Positions 1 through 9,009 of a stretch of DNA of 64,000 nt are shown here, piece by piece. The notes below the pieces were generated by a model. It had not been told where the DNA came from, searched no databases, and saw nothing but the letters and a program-made list of their open reading frames with translations. Both the position numbers and the translations under genes were made by a program. Position 1 is the stretch's first letter; every line of letters begins with the position of its first letter. Origin of the DNA: Nitzschia sp. pyKryTriq1 (Eukaryota > Bacillariophyta > Bacillariophyceae > Bacillariales > Bacillariaceae); contig OY101121.1 in the NCBI GenBank assembly GCA_956465555.1, positions 1,016,722 through 1,080,721 of the forward strand. Direction: 5' to 3'.

Positions 1-1368
1 GCAGGGAAGAAGGCGTTCGCGAGACTTCCTGATGCGACGCCCTCGAACGCTTCGTGGGAAATCGTCCCACGCGGTGGAGAGGCTGCAGCCAAAGTAGCCG
101 ATGATTCTTCCAAGTCGATTGTCACTATGGCCGTCGACGCGGTTGAAGGTCTGAAGTCGTACATGGAAGGCCCCAAATCTGATACGCTTTTGCTTCTGTT
201 GACAACCGCGCTCAATACCCCGATCTGCAAGATGCTTGGATCATCGCCAATCCTAGGATTCCTTGCTCTAGGTGTCCTCTTTGGTCCTAACGGCTTGAGT
301 CTCATTGCTGATGTTCACAAGACTGAGATGATGGCCGATCTTGGTATCGTCTTTTTCCTCTTCGAGATGGGCATCCATCTTGATTTCAAAACTCTCATGA
401 GTATGAGAAAGGACGTATTCGGCCTCGGTGGAAGTCAATTCTTGGTCACCGCCGCTGTCGTTGCTTTCGTTGCGAAACTATGCGGAATGTCATCCGCCGC
501 CCAGATTATCTTGGGAGGAGGTCTTGCCCTGTCCAGTTCTGCCTTCGTCCTCCAGCTCTTGAAGGACAAAGATGAGATGGGGTCTCAATTTGGCAAGTCT
601 TCCTTTGGGGTCCTCTTGTTGCAGGACTTGGCGGTAGTACCCCTCCTTGTTATTACTCCAATTCTTGCAGGTGGTGGTGGTGGACTGAAGGAAGCCCTCG
701 GCTCCGCTGCAGTCCAAGCGTCCATTGCTCTCGGAACAATCGGTCTAATTGGAAAGTTCCTGTTGAAGCCATTCTTTGACACTGTTGCCAAAGCTGAAAG
801 TCAAGAGACTTTTGTTGGGGCTATCCTATTTGCTGTTTTGGGAATGTCCTTTTTGACAGAAGGCCTAGGACTCTCCAACACGCTCGGAGCCTTCCTTGCA
901 GGTGTCTTGCTCTCCGAGACCAAGTACCGTCATCAGATCGAGCACGAAATCGCCCCTTTCCGAGGAATCTTGGTTGGTCTCTTCTTCTTCACTGTTGGTT
1001 TTGAGATTGACCTTCAGTTGATTGCTTCCAAGGCTGGCCTTGTGACCTCCATTGTCCTCGGAATCGTGGGCATGAAGACCCTCATTGCTGCCGGCGTGAG
1101 TTTGGCATTTGGTCTCAGCAAGGGAACAGCCCAGCGCGTTGGTTTGATCTTAAGCCAAGGCGGAGAGTTTGCCTTCGTGGCATTCCGCCTTGCAAGGAGC
1201 TACGGTATTCTCAGCGATGAGGTCACCAAGTTGATGCTTACTTGCGTGAGTCTCACCATGGCCATCACTCCTTTTGCCGAAGAAATGGGGAGCGCTATGG
1301 CTTTGAAGATTGATGGAGCCCCCAAAAAGATTGAGTCGAAGAAGAAGGATTCAAAGAAGAAAAGGTAA
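1..1368 (+). CDS. KEA/CPA2-type K+(Na+)/H+ antiporter, 5' truncated by window edge
   Basis: The reading frame is open from base 1 to the stop at 1366-1368, so the N-terminus lies outside the window; ATG 127 is internal. The visible part is the polytopic exchanger domain of the monovalent cation:proton antiporter-2 family. It shows the family's early segment GVLFGPNGLSLI, the QDLAVVPLL motif with the Gln-Asp pair typical of KefB/KEA proteins, GAFLAGVLLSETKYRHQIE, and SQGGEFAFV in the last third. About ten hydrophobic segments can be counted. The protein ends in a Lys-rich tail (KKIESKKKDSKKKR) without the RCK/TrkA-N nucleotide-binding domain of bacterial KefB/C and many plant KEAs. In diatoms such proteins are candidate thylakoid or envelope antiporters that tune proton motive force, but the targeting region is not visible here, so location is inference. 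Confidence 0.85.
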   Translation, partial: AGKKAFARLPDATPSNASWEIVPRGGEAAAKVADDSSKSIVTMAVDAVEGLKSYMEGPKSDTLLLLLTTALNTPICKMLGSSPILGFLALGVLFGPNGLSLIADVHKTEMMADLGIVFFLFEMGIHLDFKTLMSMRKDVFGLGGSQFLVTAAVVAFVAKLCGMSSAAQIILGGGLALSSSAFVLQLLKDKDEMGSQFGKSSFGVLLLQDLAVVPLLVITPILAGGGGGLKEALGSAAVQASIALGTIGLIGKFLLKPFFDTVAKAESQETFVGAILFAVLGMSFLTEGLGLSNTLGAFLAGVLLSETKYRHQIEHEIAPFRGILVGLFFFTVGFEIDLQLIASKAGLVTSIVLGIVGMKTLIAAGVSLAFGLSKGTAQRVGLILSQGGEFAFVAFRLARSYGILSDEVTKLMLTCVSLTMAITPFAEEMGSAMALKIDGAPKKIESKKKDSKKKR

Positions 1369-1841
1369 AGCTAGATTGCTGGTACAGAAAGGGGTGAAGT
1401 CTGAGTGAGCGTCGCGGTACGACGAAGCGAAACTGCTTTTGGCCGAGACTACTAGAGCATAACAAATTAGTCTTTCCAGAACCCTGAGCTAGATTTACAA
1501 CTCTCTAGACTACACGTACGCACCATCGGTCGCAAGACGTCCTCGCAATATGGCTGCAACAAAGGTTCATAGAACTCTGATAGCTCTATTAGACGTCGAC
1601 AGAGTTCGGGACGACTCCCCCCATTCCCGCTCTCTAGCATGTGTTGCGTCTATCTTACAAAACTAGAGGAGGACCTCGTTGTATATCTCAAATCCTTACT
1701 TGCTGAGCTAGCAAAAGTTATGAAGAGTGAATGGTATAACATATTAAATATGAGTACGTATTCAAGATAGAAGGATCCCATTGTTGTAGTCGCTCTCTAG
1801 CTAGAGTAGAGAGAATAGAACGAATATTATCGTTCCTATTA

Positions 1842-1865
1842 CTCTCTCTCTCTCTCTCTCTCTCT
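1842..1865. repeat. CT dinucleotide microsatellite
   Basis: A near-perfect run of CT units, followed within 60 bp by AG-rich runs (about 1890-1910) that can pair with it. Confidence 0.9.
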
Positions 1866-2018
1866 GTCTAGTACTAGCTAGACTAGTAGAGAGAGAGTAG
1901 AGAGAGAGAGCTCTACGGCTCTTTTGACCACGACTCACTCCGTACCTGTACAGTACTTGTACCTGGCACTCCTACAGTGTATGCGATACAACGAAGCCAG
2001 CAGATAATGTTGTGAGGA

Positions 2019-2048
2019 GTCGTCGTCGTCGTCGTCGTCGTCGTCGTG
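2019..2048. repeat. GTC trinucleotide microsatellite
   Basis: About nine consecutive GTC units in non-coding DNA upstream of the peroxiredoxin gene. Confidence 0.9.
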
Positions 2049-2133
2049 CATGTTACTGTACCGGTAGGTCGATTGATTGACTACTACTGTAGCTCTCTCT
2101 ACTACAGAGTAGACATGCGACCACGGATTAGAC

Positions 2134-2141
2134 TGACGTCA
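2134..2141. promoter_or_regulatory. CRE-like palindrome TGACGTCA
   Basis: A perfect 8-bp CRE/bZIP-type site about 270 bp upstream of the peroxiredoxin start. In diatoms, TGACGT-type CO2/cAMP response elements bound by bZIP factors are known from carbonic anhydrase promoters. Function here is inference only; an 8-mer is expected by chance about once per 65 kb. Confidence 0.25.
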
Positions 2142-2402
2142 TCGGCTTTCTCTCGACGCGACGTGACGCGACGCAACATCATCACATAGTGACAGAAATA
2201 ATCTTCCGTGCGGTCCCCAATCCCCACAAACATTGCCGCGTTTTGCACCCATACCGGTACTGCAGTGTACTCCTAACGGTACGAGTAGACGACAACTCCT
2301 CCTCCAACCTCCTCTATTACCCGGTATAATGTACCGGTACGGCACAGCAAGGAGTCACAACCGGAAGCCATTTGGTCGAAAGAAGTGAAGTAATACCGGT
2401 AT

Positions 2403-3188
2403 ATGATGTCCAAATTGGTCTCTCTAGTCTTGCTTTTCTTTGCCTCTGTTGCAGTCGCGAACGGCTTCTTCATCCAAGGCCGTCCTACCAGCCCGTCCTC
2501 CGCCGTATTCAAAGCCTCGCCGGTCGAGACGCCCGCCACCGCCATGCCAGAAGTAAAAGTTGGCGACAAGATCCCTTCAGTGGTGATGATGGAAGGGCTA
2601 GGTGATTTCGAGAAGCAGGAAGTCAATATCGCTGAGCTCATTGCCGGAAAGAAAGTTGCAATCTTTGGTGTTCCCGGTGCTTTTACTCCAGGTAGGGCCT
2701 CCCCTTGCTTTCCTTGCTTGATGCCGACGCACTCGACATACGAAATTCTGACCGTTGATCTATCTTAATCATAACAGGGTGTTCCAAGTCTCATTTACCG
2801 TCTTTTATCGAGGCCCAGGCTGAGCTAAAAGATAAGGGAGTCGAGCTCACAATTTGCATTGCGACCAACGATTTGTATGTCATGGATGTAAGTCATAAGA
2901 CGATCATCTCATTTTAGTTTTTCTTCGTGATTATGATCAGGCTCATTCAGTTATCGTTTCAAACAGGCATGGGGGCGTACATCGGGTGGAGCAGATGCTG
3001 GCATCAGATTCCTGTCGGATTCTCAAGGAGAATTGACTGAAGCTCTAGGTTTGACTGTGCCTAGTCCTATGATGCCTCGGACCAAAAGATTTTCTTTGAT
3101 CGCTGAAGATGGCGTCGTGACGCATTACTTTTCTTCTGCAGAAGCGTCATCTGATACTTGGGCGCCAGCGGTGCTTGCAAAGCTATAG
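2403..3188 (+). CDS. Type II (PRX5-like) peroxiredoxin, predicted plastid-targeted
   Basis: Three exons: 2403-2691, 2778-2887, 2967-3188, with introns of 86 and 79 bp; the spliced frame gives 206 aa. Thiol peroxidase that reduces H2O2 and alkyl hydroperoxides. The peroxidatic Cys lies in PGAFTPGCSKSHLPSF, and intron 1 splits this motif just before that Cys. The usual family form is PGAFTPTCS, so the Thr next to the Cys is Gly here. A second Cys lies in TICIATNDLYVMD, followed by AWGR, as in PRX5/PrxII proteins. The N-terminus is a hydrophobic signal peptide ending VAVANG then Phe, resembling the ASAFAP-type site of diatom plastid preproteins, so import through the ER into the plastid is inferred. 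Two Met codons in tandem (2403 and 2406) are possible starts. Confidence 0.88.
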
Positions 3189-3341
3189 AGAAAGAGGACC
3201 CTGTACTACGATGAAAGGGAAGAGTGTATAGCAGAAAATAACAAATATACAGATCATACAATTTATAGTAACTAGATATCATTCTATAGCACTACTGTTA
3301 TCAAAAACTGCGTCCCCCCTTGCACACCCATTGCTTTCTCT

Positions 3342-4406
3342 CTAATTGAGTTGTGGTTGCTGTTGGCCCATACGACGAGCCGTGACAACTCTTGCACCGA
3401 TGAGCTTTTCGGAAGCTTGTCGCATCAGCGAAGCCGCTTCTTCGTAGCCAGGACCTGCTTGCTTCACCCTGGACGCCATCTGTCGTAGTTGAGCGCTAAA
3501 GTTCCGGATATCATCGTCACCTAGATCCTTGACCCGCGCTCCAGTCATTTTCAAGTCGTGCCGTTTCGCAAATTTCTTGGCCCAACTGTCGCTTCCGGTA
3601 AAAGCTTGGAGAGTTTTCTTCTCCTTCAGGTCCAAGAACGGCTGAATTTCATTCAATTCCAATAAATTGTTCCTTGCTTCGATACCTTTTGCCACAACAA
3701 GTTTGGTCGTCACAGGTTGCTTCAGGTGCTGCGGTTGGCGTTCGTTGCGATCAAAGAAGACCATTAACGATTCCGTCAGGCGATGCAACGGGTCGAACAT
3801 GTTCGCTTTGAGTGTACCACCCCGCTTGGTTCGAGCTGCTTCGATAGACTGGACAACGGAGACCTTTGTCCATTCCCGTAAGGTGTTCTCTGGGATTCCG
3901 AAATTCTTTGCAACCTGTGGCAGCTTGGTGCCAGGGATCTTCAAGTGTTCGATAACTTCAGCTTTGAAATTGTTATCGTATCTGCGGCGCGGCTTCTTGG
4001 ATGACTGTTGGAGCAAAGGGTCGTCGTGTTCTTCGTGCTGGTCGCCGAGGTGCAGGTCAGAAGTATGTGGTGCCTGGATATCCGACGGCTCCGAAAGTTG
4101 GTGCTGATGCACATCAGTAGGGTTCACGAGTTGATGATCCAAATCTGTAGGGTTAACGTGCTGGTGCTGCATGTCCGGGGGTTGATGCTGAAGGACGTCC
4201 ACATGTTGAACGTCCGACTGGATGACTTGCTGTTCCGGAGGCTCGTCGAATGGATCTGGTTGTGGAACGTCCTGCAATGACAACGGCTGCTGGTGCATCA
4301 GAGGCTCGTGGGGGACTCCTGGCGGGGAGACAAGCGATTGATGATGGTGGTGAGGTTCCAGATCCAAATCGTGGCCTTTGTGTTCATCGTCGTGCGGAGA
4401 AAACAT
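3342..4406 (-). CDS. HTH (psq/CENPB-like) DNA-binding protein, His/Gln-rich N-terminus
   Basis: Single-exon frame of 354 aa starting at an ATG (4406). Residues 1 to about 135 are low complexity, rich in His, Gln, Asp and Pro, with short internal repeats of the form NPTDxxHQ. Residues about 138-185 (RRRYDNNFKAEVIEHL...KNFGIPENTLREWTK) form a helix-turn-helix of the psq/CENPB/pogo type. About residues 255-285 (ELNEIQPFLDLKEKK...SDSWAKKFAKRHDLK) resemble the second, Tc5/CENPB-type DNA-binding half, including the W-KF-RH core. No DDE transposase domain follows and the C-terminus is a short Gln-rich tail. It therefore looks like a stand-alone, possibly domesticated, transposase-derived DNA-binding protein. 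Target and role are unknown. It is tail to tail with the peroxiredoxin gene (153 bp between stops). Confidence 0.7.
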   Translation of the reverse strand: MFSPHDDEHKGHDLDLEPHHHHQSLVSPPGVPHEPLMHQQPLSLQDVPQPDPFDEPPEQQVIQSDVQHVDVLQHQPPDMQHQHVNPTDLDHQLVNPTDVHQHQLSEPSDIQAPHTSDLHLGDQHEEHDDPLLQQSSKKPRRRYDNNFKAEVIEHLKIPGTKLPQVAKNFGIPENTLREWTKVSVVQSIEAARTKRGGTLKANMFDPLHRLTESLMVFFDRNERQPQHLKQPVTTKLVVAKGIEARNNLLELNEIQPFLDLKEKKTLQAFTGSDSWAKKFAKRHDLKMTGARVKDLGDDDIRNFSAQLRQMASRVKQAGPGYEEAASLMRQASEKLIGARVVTARRMGQQQPQLN

Positions 4407-4844
4407 GTTGAATGGTCTTCCAATTCACAGCTATGGAAGGATCTATTATCGATTGGCGAGATCAGCTGGGGGCTGGATGCAAAACTGAAATGAGATGCTC
4501 TGTAAAGTTGTGTCGGAAGTTTGAAGTTGTTGTGATGCGATAACGTGTTTCATGAGGTAAATACTACCGGTACCAGGTACTCTACCTGGTAACGATACTC
4601 GTAGCGTGCTTTGAACGTCTCCACCGGTCTCCCGTGGCTTCGTAGACTAGTCTACGAGGAGTACACAGTAAAAGAGGTCGTCAACTTTCACGTAGAGATC
4701 AACGGGAATTCCTGTACTGAACTTGCTTCATATTCTGGGATGCGTTTTGCGTTCCGCGCGCGTTAGCGAGCGTGCAAGTGCAGTGCAATGACTATGAAAC
4801 TGGCGCCTGTGCTTCTTGAGCCGTGACCAGCCCAAGCCCAGCCT

Positions 4845-4883
4845 AGCCAAGCCAAGCCAAGCCAAGCCAAGCCAAGCCAAGCC
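4845..4883. repeat. AGCCA pentamer microsatellite
   Basis: Seven to eight consecutive AGCCA units between the HTH gene and the F-box-like gene, preceded by decayed units from about 4825. Confidence 0.9.
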
Positions 4884-5389
4884 GGCCATCCCATCATCGC
4901 CGGCGGGCCCAAATCATGTCATCTTCGCTTTTCGTAACAGCGAAGATCACACGAAAAATTCAAAATAACCTGCTGTTTCGATTGTGCACGCAATGAGAAA
5001 CGCCAAGTTGAAAATACTGCACAGCCGGTTTTTTGCAGAACTTTGGTGCCAGTCTAACGTTCCACCTTCGGTAGATTATTTAACGATTTTTCTGTCGCAT
5101 CCTAAAAACCCTACGAACGAAGTGCTCGTATTTATGAGAACACGGGCAGACATGACAAATAATGCCATGCAGCTTTCTGCACAGCTCCCTCTACAGTATT
5201 ATGTACGGTAGACTACAATGCGAGCATGTACAGTGAGGGATGGCGATTCGCAGCGCTCGCGCGGAATGACGCGCTTCTTCGCAGAATTTCCGCAGGGTTG
5301 AAAACTCTGCGCGTAATATCTATTCCGCGCGGAAATTTTCCGCATGACGGCGCGCAGGATGAGAAAAACATCCGCGTAATAATCCAGAA

Positions 5390-5507
5390 AGTGTCCGCGG
5401 AGTTCAAAAAAGTCCGCAGAGTTCCCGGTTGTCCTTAAAGTCCGCGGAGTTCTTCAAAGTCCGCGGAGTTCTTCAAAGTCCGCGGAGTTCCTCAAAGTCC
5501 GCGGAGT
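5390..5507. repeat. 18-bp minisatellite (AAAGTCCGCGGAGTTCTT type)
   Basis: About six copies of an 18-bp unit centred on the palindrome CCGCGG: the first copies are diverged, and the last three (from about 5438) differ by only one or two bases. Upstream (5255-5390) is a GC-rich zone with many related GCGGA/CCGC words, which may be older decayed units. A second short array of GCGAAACGCC units follows at 5517-5556. Confidence 0.85.
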
Positions 5508-5709
5508 TTTGAAATGACGCGGAACGCCGCGAAACGCCGCGAAACGCCGCGAAACGGCGGAAGACCAGTATTACTACTACAGTACAAGTAGACTAGAGTA
5601 CTTGTGCCGAACGTACCGACTACTTGCTCTGGTACGAGGAGTCTACGAGCATTGAATTCTCAATGCGAATCTTTGTCCAGGGAAATGGTTTGCCTGCAAG
5701 AGCGGCTCG

Positions 5710-6639
5710 ATGCGACCACTGGAACTACAAGTGGTGTACCAGGGAGTGTTCCGCTTCCCCCTACCTGCCCAGAGCCAACTACTAGCGTCACATCCGGATC
5801 ACAAACGGCAGGAACATCCTACAGAAGATGTGAATGGGTCTCCAGTCAAGCGAATGAAATCCGAGCCCGAAACATCAACGGGCGAGAATGGATCGGCGAC
5901 CAAGCACGTAGAAGTACCTGCCGATGAACATACCGTTTTCGGATCGGTCGCGAAAATGCTTGATCCGGTCTCCCTCTCCAGATGCCCTTCCGTTTCAAGA
6001 CAGTGGCGTGACATGAATGTGTTCGACGATGATTCTATTTGGTTGCAATTGGCTGTCCAGAGATTTGGATTTTTTAATGTGCGTCAGTGGACGGAGAAAC
6101 TTGAAGATGGCGAAACAGAAGATACGAATGTTTCCAAGAAAGTGCTGTATCGTGCCATGAATGCAGCCAACGTGATGCCACATATGCCGCACGATGGGCT
6201 GGTGCTTCTTGGGGATGCAAAAATACCGGGAAGAATCAGTGGGTGGGTTTTCATGGTGGAACGAAGCAACGGTGAAACACTGAGGAGTGTCAAACGAGAA
6301 CCTTCAGCTATTGCTTCAGGATTTGGTGTGTATCAATCCCGACCAGTTGTGGAGCTACAAATTGTCATCCAGAATACTGGGATGGCTCATCAACCGATCG
6401 TGATCAAGAACCAAAAGATAGCTGTGGACGTATCGACACGTAGAAGTGTGGGCGAATTTCCTGAGATTAACTGGGACGAACGATTTTCAAAGGCGGTCAA
6501 GACATTAGATGTATCGTGCCATGAATGCAGCCAACGTGATGCCACATATGCCGCACGATGGGCTGGTGCTTCTTGGGGATGCAAAAATACCGGGAAGAAT
6601 CAGTGGGTGGGTTTTCATGGTGGAACGAAGCAACGGTGA
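5710..6639 (+). pseudogene. F-box-like protein, reading frame broken by internal duplication
   Basis: Frame of 309 aa from ATG 5710. An F-box-like helical segment lies at about residues 75-120 (SVAKMLDPVSLSRCPSVSRQWRDM, then DDSIWLQLAVQRFGF), as in substrate receptors of SCF ubiquitin ligases; the match is by pattern only. The rest (VMPHMPHDGLVLLGDAKIPG...RRSVGEFPEINWDERF) is not recognised. A 319-bp segment (6146-6464) recurs at 6510-6828, an offset of 364, which is not a multiple of 3. The frame therefore runs into the second copy out of phase and stops at 6639, so the C-terminus after about residue 267 is probably not native. A frameshift near 5820-5840 is also possible, because the GTG-5604 frame upstream looks coding. 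Pseudogene, recent duplication and assembly error are all possible; the gap lies 0.7 kb downstream. Confidence 0.5.
6146..6464 (+). repeat. Direct repeat copy 1 (319 bp)
   Basis: Identical by eye to 6510-6828. It covers the coding segment from LYRAMNAANV to RRSVGEFP in the F-box-like gene. The copies are separated by 45 bp of unique sequence. Confidence 0.9.
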
Positions 6640-6828
6640 AACACTGAGGAGTGTCAAACGAGAACCTTCAGCTATTGCTTCAGGATTTGGTGTGTATCAA
6701 TCCCGACCAGTTGTGGAGCTACAAATTGTCATCCAGAATACTGGGATGGCTCATCAACCGATCGTGATCAAGAACCAAAAGATAGCTGTGGACGTATCGA
6801 CACGTAGAAGTGTGGGCGAATTTCCTGA
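6510..6828 (+). repeat. Direct repeat copy 2 (319 bp)
   Basis: Second copy of 6146-6464. The junction at 6509-6511 creates an ATG that opens a 212-aa frame reading the copy in its original phase and then running into non-coding DNA (stop at 7147). No divergence from copy 1 was seen, which implies a very recent event or a collapsed or misjoined assembly. Confidence 0.9.
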
Positions 6829-7143
6829 TTTTTTAGATTTTAAAATAGCTTCAGCTAGTTACGATCATCTTGTGGCAAGCTTGGCTTGGCCGTGGCGAGC
6901 TTGGTTGTTGGCCGTACTTGTACCGGTAGTCGAGTGCGTGTATCCCTACAGCAGGTACTGTACTGTACCGGTACAGTACACTGTTTTTGATTGCCCGGTA
7001 CAGCTGTCTACTGGCCTTTCTCTCTATCTACTACCGGTAATAGCAAGCCGTCTACAGTACGAGTATTACTCCTCTTCAGATTCTTCAGATTGGGCAATGG
7101 CGGAAATATTTTGCTGTAACCCGTATCCAGTTTTGAAAGCACG
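6829..7143. other. Intergenic, GTAC/TACCGGTA-rich
   Basis: No gene seen. Several TACCGGTA-type palindromes and GTACTGTAC words lie at 6918-7040. Confidence 0.6.
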
Positions 7144-7540
7144 ATGAATAATAATACACCAAGTTCTAGAGGAAACAAATCGAGGAGAGTGTGGCAAGGG
7201 ATTGGTCTAGATCAATTTAAAGAAAAGATGGGATACCGAAAGCCTAATAATAATAATAATATTAATAATAATACGGCACCACCAAACGAAGACAGCATCA
7301 GGCATGTGGCCGACCATCAACATACACATGAAAATGTTAATAATCATGAGACCAGCAAGAAACCATCAGCTTTCAGCATGGGTCAAGCGCTCTCGGTCTT
7401 ACGCCACACGAAGACATTCTATTCTGGCTTATTTTATCATATTTTTGGTGAGGGAAGGCATTCCCCTTACCTTTTGAAGAATGAGTCCTCCATCTCTTCA
7501 CTGAAGATCTCAGCTTCCGACTCGGAGGAAGAAGCCCTTT
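7144..7540 (+). CDS. Asn-rich hypothetical protein, interrupted by assembly gap
   Basis: An ATG-initiated frame of at least 132 aa runs into the 200-N gap; after the gap the same frame would read 16 more residues and stop at 7791, but the true gap length is unknown. It contains an Asn-rich stretch (residues 36-47, encoded by an AAT trinucleotide run), a His-rich part and SKKPSAFSMGQALSVLRHTKTFYSGLFYHIFGEG. No family is recognised. It could be a real exon or a chance frame. Confidence 0.3.
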
Positions 7541-7740
7541 NNNNNNNNNNNNNNNNNNNNNNNNNNNNNNNNNNNNNNNNNNNNNNNNNNNNNNNNNNNN
7601 NNNNNNNNNNNNNNNNNNNNNNNNNNNNNNNNNNNNNNNNNNNNNNNNNNNNNNNNNNNNNNNNNNNNNNNNNNNNNNNNNNNNNNNNNNNNNNNNNNNN
7701 NNNNNNNNNNNNNNNNNNNNNNNNNNNNNNNNNNNNNNNN
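7541..7740. other. Assembly gap (200 N)
   Basis: A run of exactly 200 undetermined bases, probably a placeholder length. It lies in the repeat-rich accessory stretch, next to the duplicated F-box-like gene. Confidence 1.
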
Positions 7741-7854
7741 GAATTGTCCAGGTTTCCAGGACTTTGTTATGGAAAAATGCTACTTCGGTAGACAAGAAAA
7801 CAATCACGCTACTATTTGTTCATTGCATTGTCATGCACAATCGTTGCTTCTTGC

Positions 7855-9009
7855 TTAGGCATTACCGTTGCGGAGAGCCTTGAGGAAGGTACTGCCCAAT
7901 TCCTTTCCTTGCTGGTGAAGGTCCCCGCTTCGGGTCGTAATTTCGAAAGCCGCCTCATCATATTCCTCCATTGGGGTCATGTGATCGACAACATCCGGTA
8001 CTTGCGTGTGCTCCGGGTGCAAGGTGCTGCTGCAGCTCGTTTCACAGAAGTATTCACCGTTTTCGTCCGGAATGGAAAATGAGCAATCGGAAGGAGCGCC
8101 ACCTTGGACCACTGGTTGGGTGATTTCATCTGGAGAGCCGAGGACTATGGGAACAATATCCCAACTGACCTCATCGAGGTAATCACCACCGTGTGCAATA
8201 ACCTCGTAACAGCGCCTTTGGACCAAGCACACATACGCGTACCCCTGCGAACCTCGGTCCAATGTACCTTCAAAAAGCTTCCCCAAGGGATTGACATAGG
8301 TGTAACCTTCATCCGTGCCTGCTGTTCCAAAAGGATGATCTGATGTCAGCTCCACTGTGGTAGAAATGCTAACGGTGGTGTCACCCTGTTGAGATGTATG
8401 AGTTTTCGTTACGGTACTCCCAGAAGTCTGTGTGGTATCCTGGTCCTCAACCCCAGTAATGGTTACTTTCGTAGCCGAGTCCCAACCATCTCCCCATGAG
8501 TCGTACATGTTGACACGATAAAGAACAGTGCCCTCATCACACCCGCCGTTGCCTTCGGTATTCTCGATACGAAGGGTTGGAGCTGAAGTGGGGCCTGTCG
8601 GTGCCAACGACGGAGTATCGGATGGAATGGCTGATGGTGAATCGGTAGGGGCTGGACTACTGGTGACCCATCCGCTTGAAAGTGGTGCCATAGATGGAGC
8701 AATCTCAGAGGCTTCACCCGGACGGAAAAAGGGGTCAAGCTCGATCTTGAGCTGCTGCCGATTCACATCCAGGTTTGGCTGGAGGTAGATGCTCGGGTCG
8801 ACTACATCTGTCCATTTCCTTCCCTTCACCAGGGATGCATTCAGACATACAATAAACGTTGCTTTGTGGATTAAATTTCTCATTGTAGTTGTGTATCGAT
8901 TATACAATGTCGTCAATAGACACTGCGAGTACTTTTCGTCAAAGCTCTTGCCCTCGATCCATTCTCGGAACAAAAAATAATGATTAGTGCGCACCCGGCT
9001 AACTTGCAT
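7855..9009 (-). CDS. Secreted diatom protein with Pro/Ser/Thr-rich linker and DSWGDGWDSA motif
   Basis: Open frame of 384 aa from ATG 9009; the more likely start is Met43 (ATG 8883), because MRNLIHKATFIVCLNASL resembles a weak signal peptide. Then follow an unrecognised segment, a Pro/Ser/Thr/Ala-rich linker of PTDSPSAIPSDTPSLAPTGP type (about residues 116-145), and the motif YDSWGDGWDSATKVTI (about 168-183) that recurs in diatom extracellular proteins, often in tandem. The rest is Cys-containing (CLVQRRCYEV, DCSFSIP, YFCETSCSS) and Thr/Ser-rich, consistent with a disulphide-bonded extracellular or cell-wall-associated protein. Enzymatic function is not apparent. Confidence 0.7.
   Translation of the reverse strand: MQVSRVRTNHYFLFREWIEGKSFDEKYSQCLLTTLYNRYTTTMRNLIHKATFIVCLNASLVKGRKWTDVVDPSIYLQPNLDVNRQQLKIELDPFFRPGEASEIAPSMAPLSSGWVTSSPAPTDSPSAIPSDTPSLAPTGPTSAPTLRIENTEGNGGCDEGTVLYRVNMYDSWGDGWDSATKVTITGVEDQDTTQTSGSTVTKTHTSQQGDTTVSISTTVELTSDHPFGTAGTDEGYTYVNPLGKLFEGTLDRGSQGYAYVCLVQRRCYEVIAHGGDYLDEVSWDIVPIVLGSPDEITQPVVQGGAPSDCSFSIPDENGEYFCETSCSSTLHPEHTQVPDVVDHMTPMEEYDEAAFEITTRSGDLHQQGKELGSTFLKALRNGNA

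Larger units (their letters stand above)
1369..2402. other. Intergenic, simple-repeat rich
   Basis: No supportable gene. It holds a CT microsatellite (1842-1865) followed by AG-rich tracts, a GTC trinucleotide run (about 2019-2048), a full TGACGTCA palindrome (2134-2141) and four TACCGGTA-like palindromes in the last 350 bp before the peroxiredoxin start. Confidence 0.7.
4407..5709. other. Intergenic with tandem repeats
   Basis: No supportable gene. It holds a pentamer array (4845-4883), an 18-bp GC-rich minisatellite (about 5390-5507) and a short GCGAAACGCC array (5517-5556). An open frame upstream of 5710 (from GTG 5604) encodes a plausible coiled-coil stretch, SLSREMVCLQERLDATTG, and may be a frameshifted 5' part of the next gene. 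Confidence 0.6.

Noticed and set aside
5390-5556. CRISPR-like regular repeat spacing
   Set aside because: Units are contiguous (18 bp) without unique spacers; a minisatellite in a eukaryotic spacer, not a CRISPR array.
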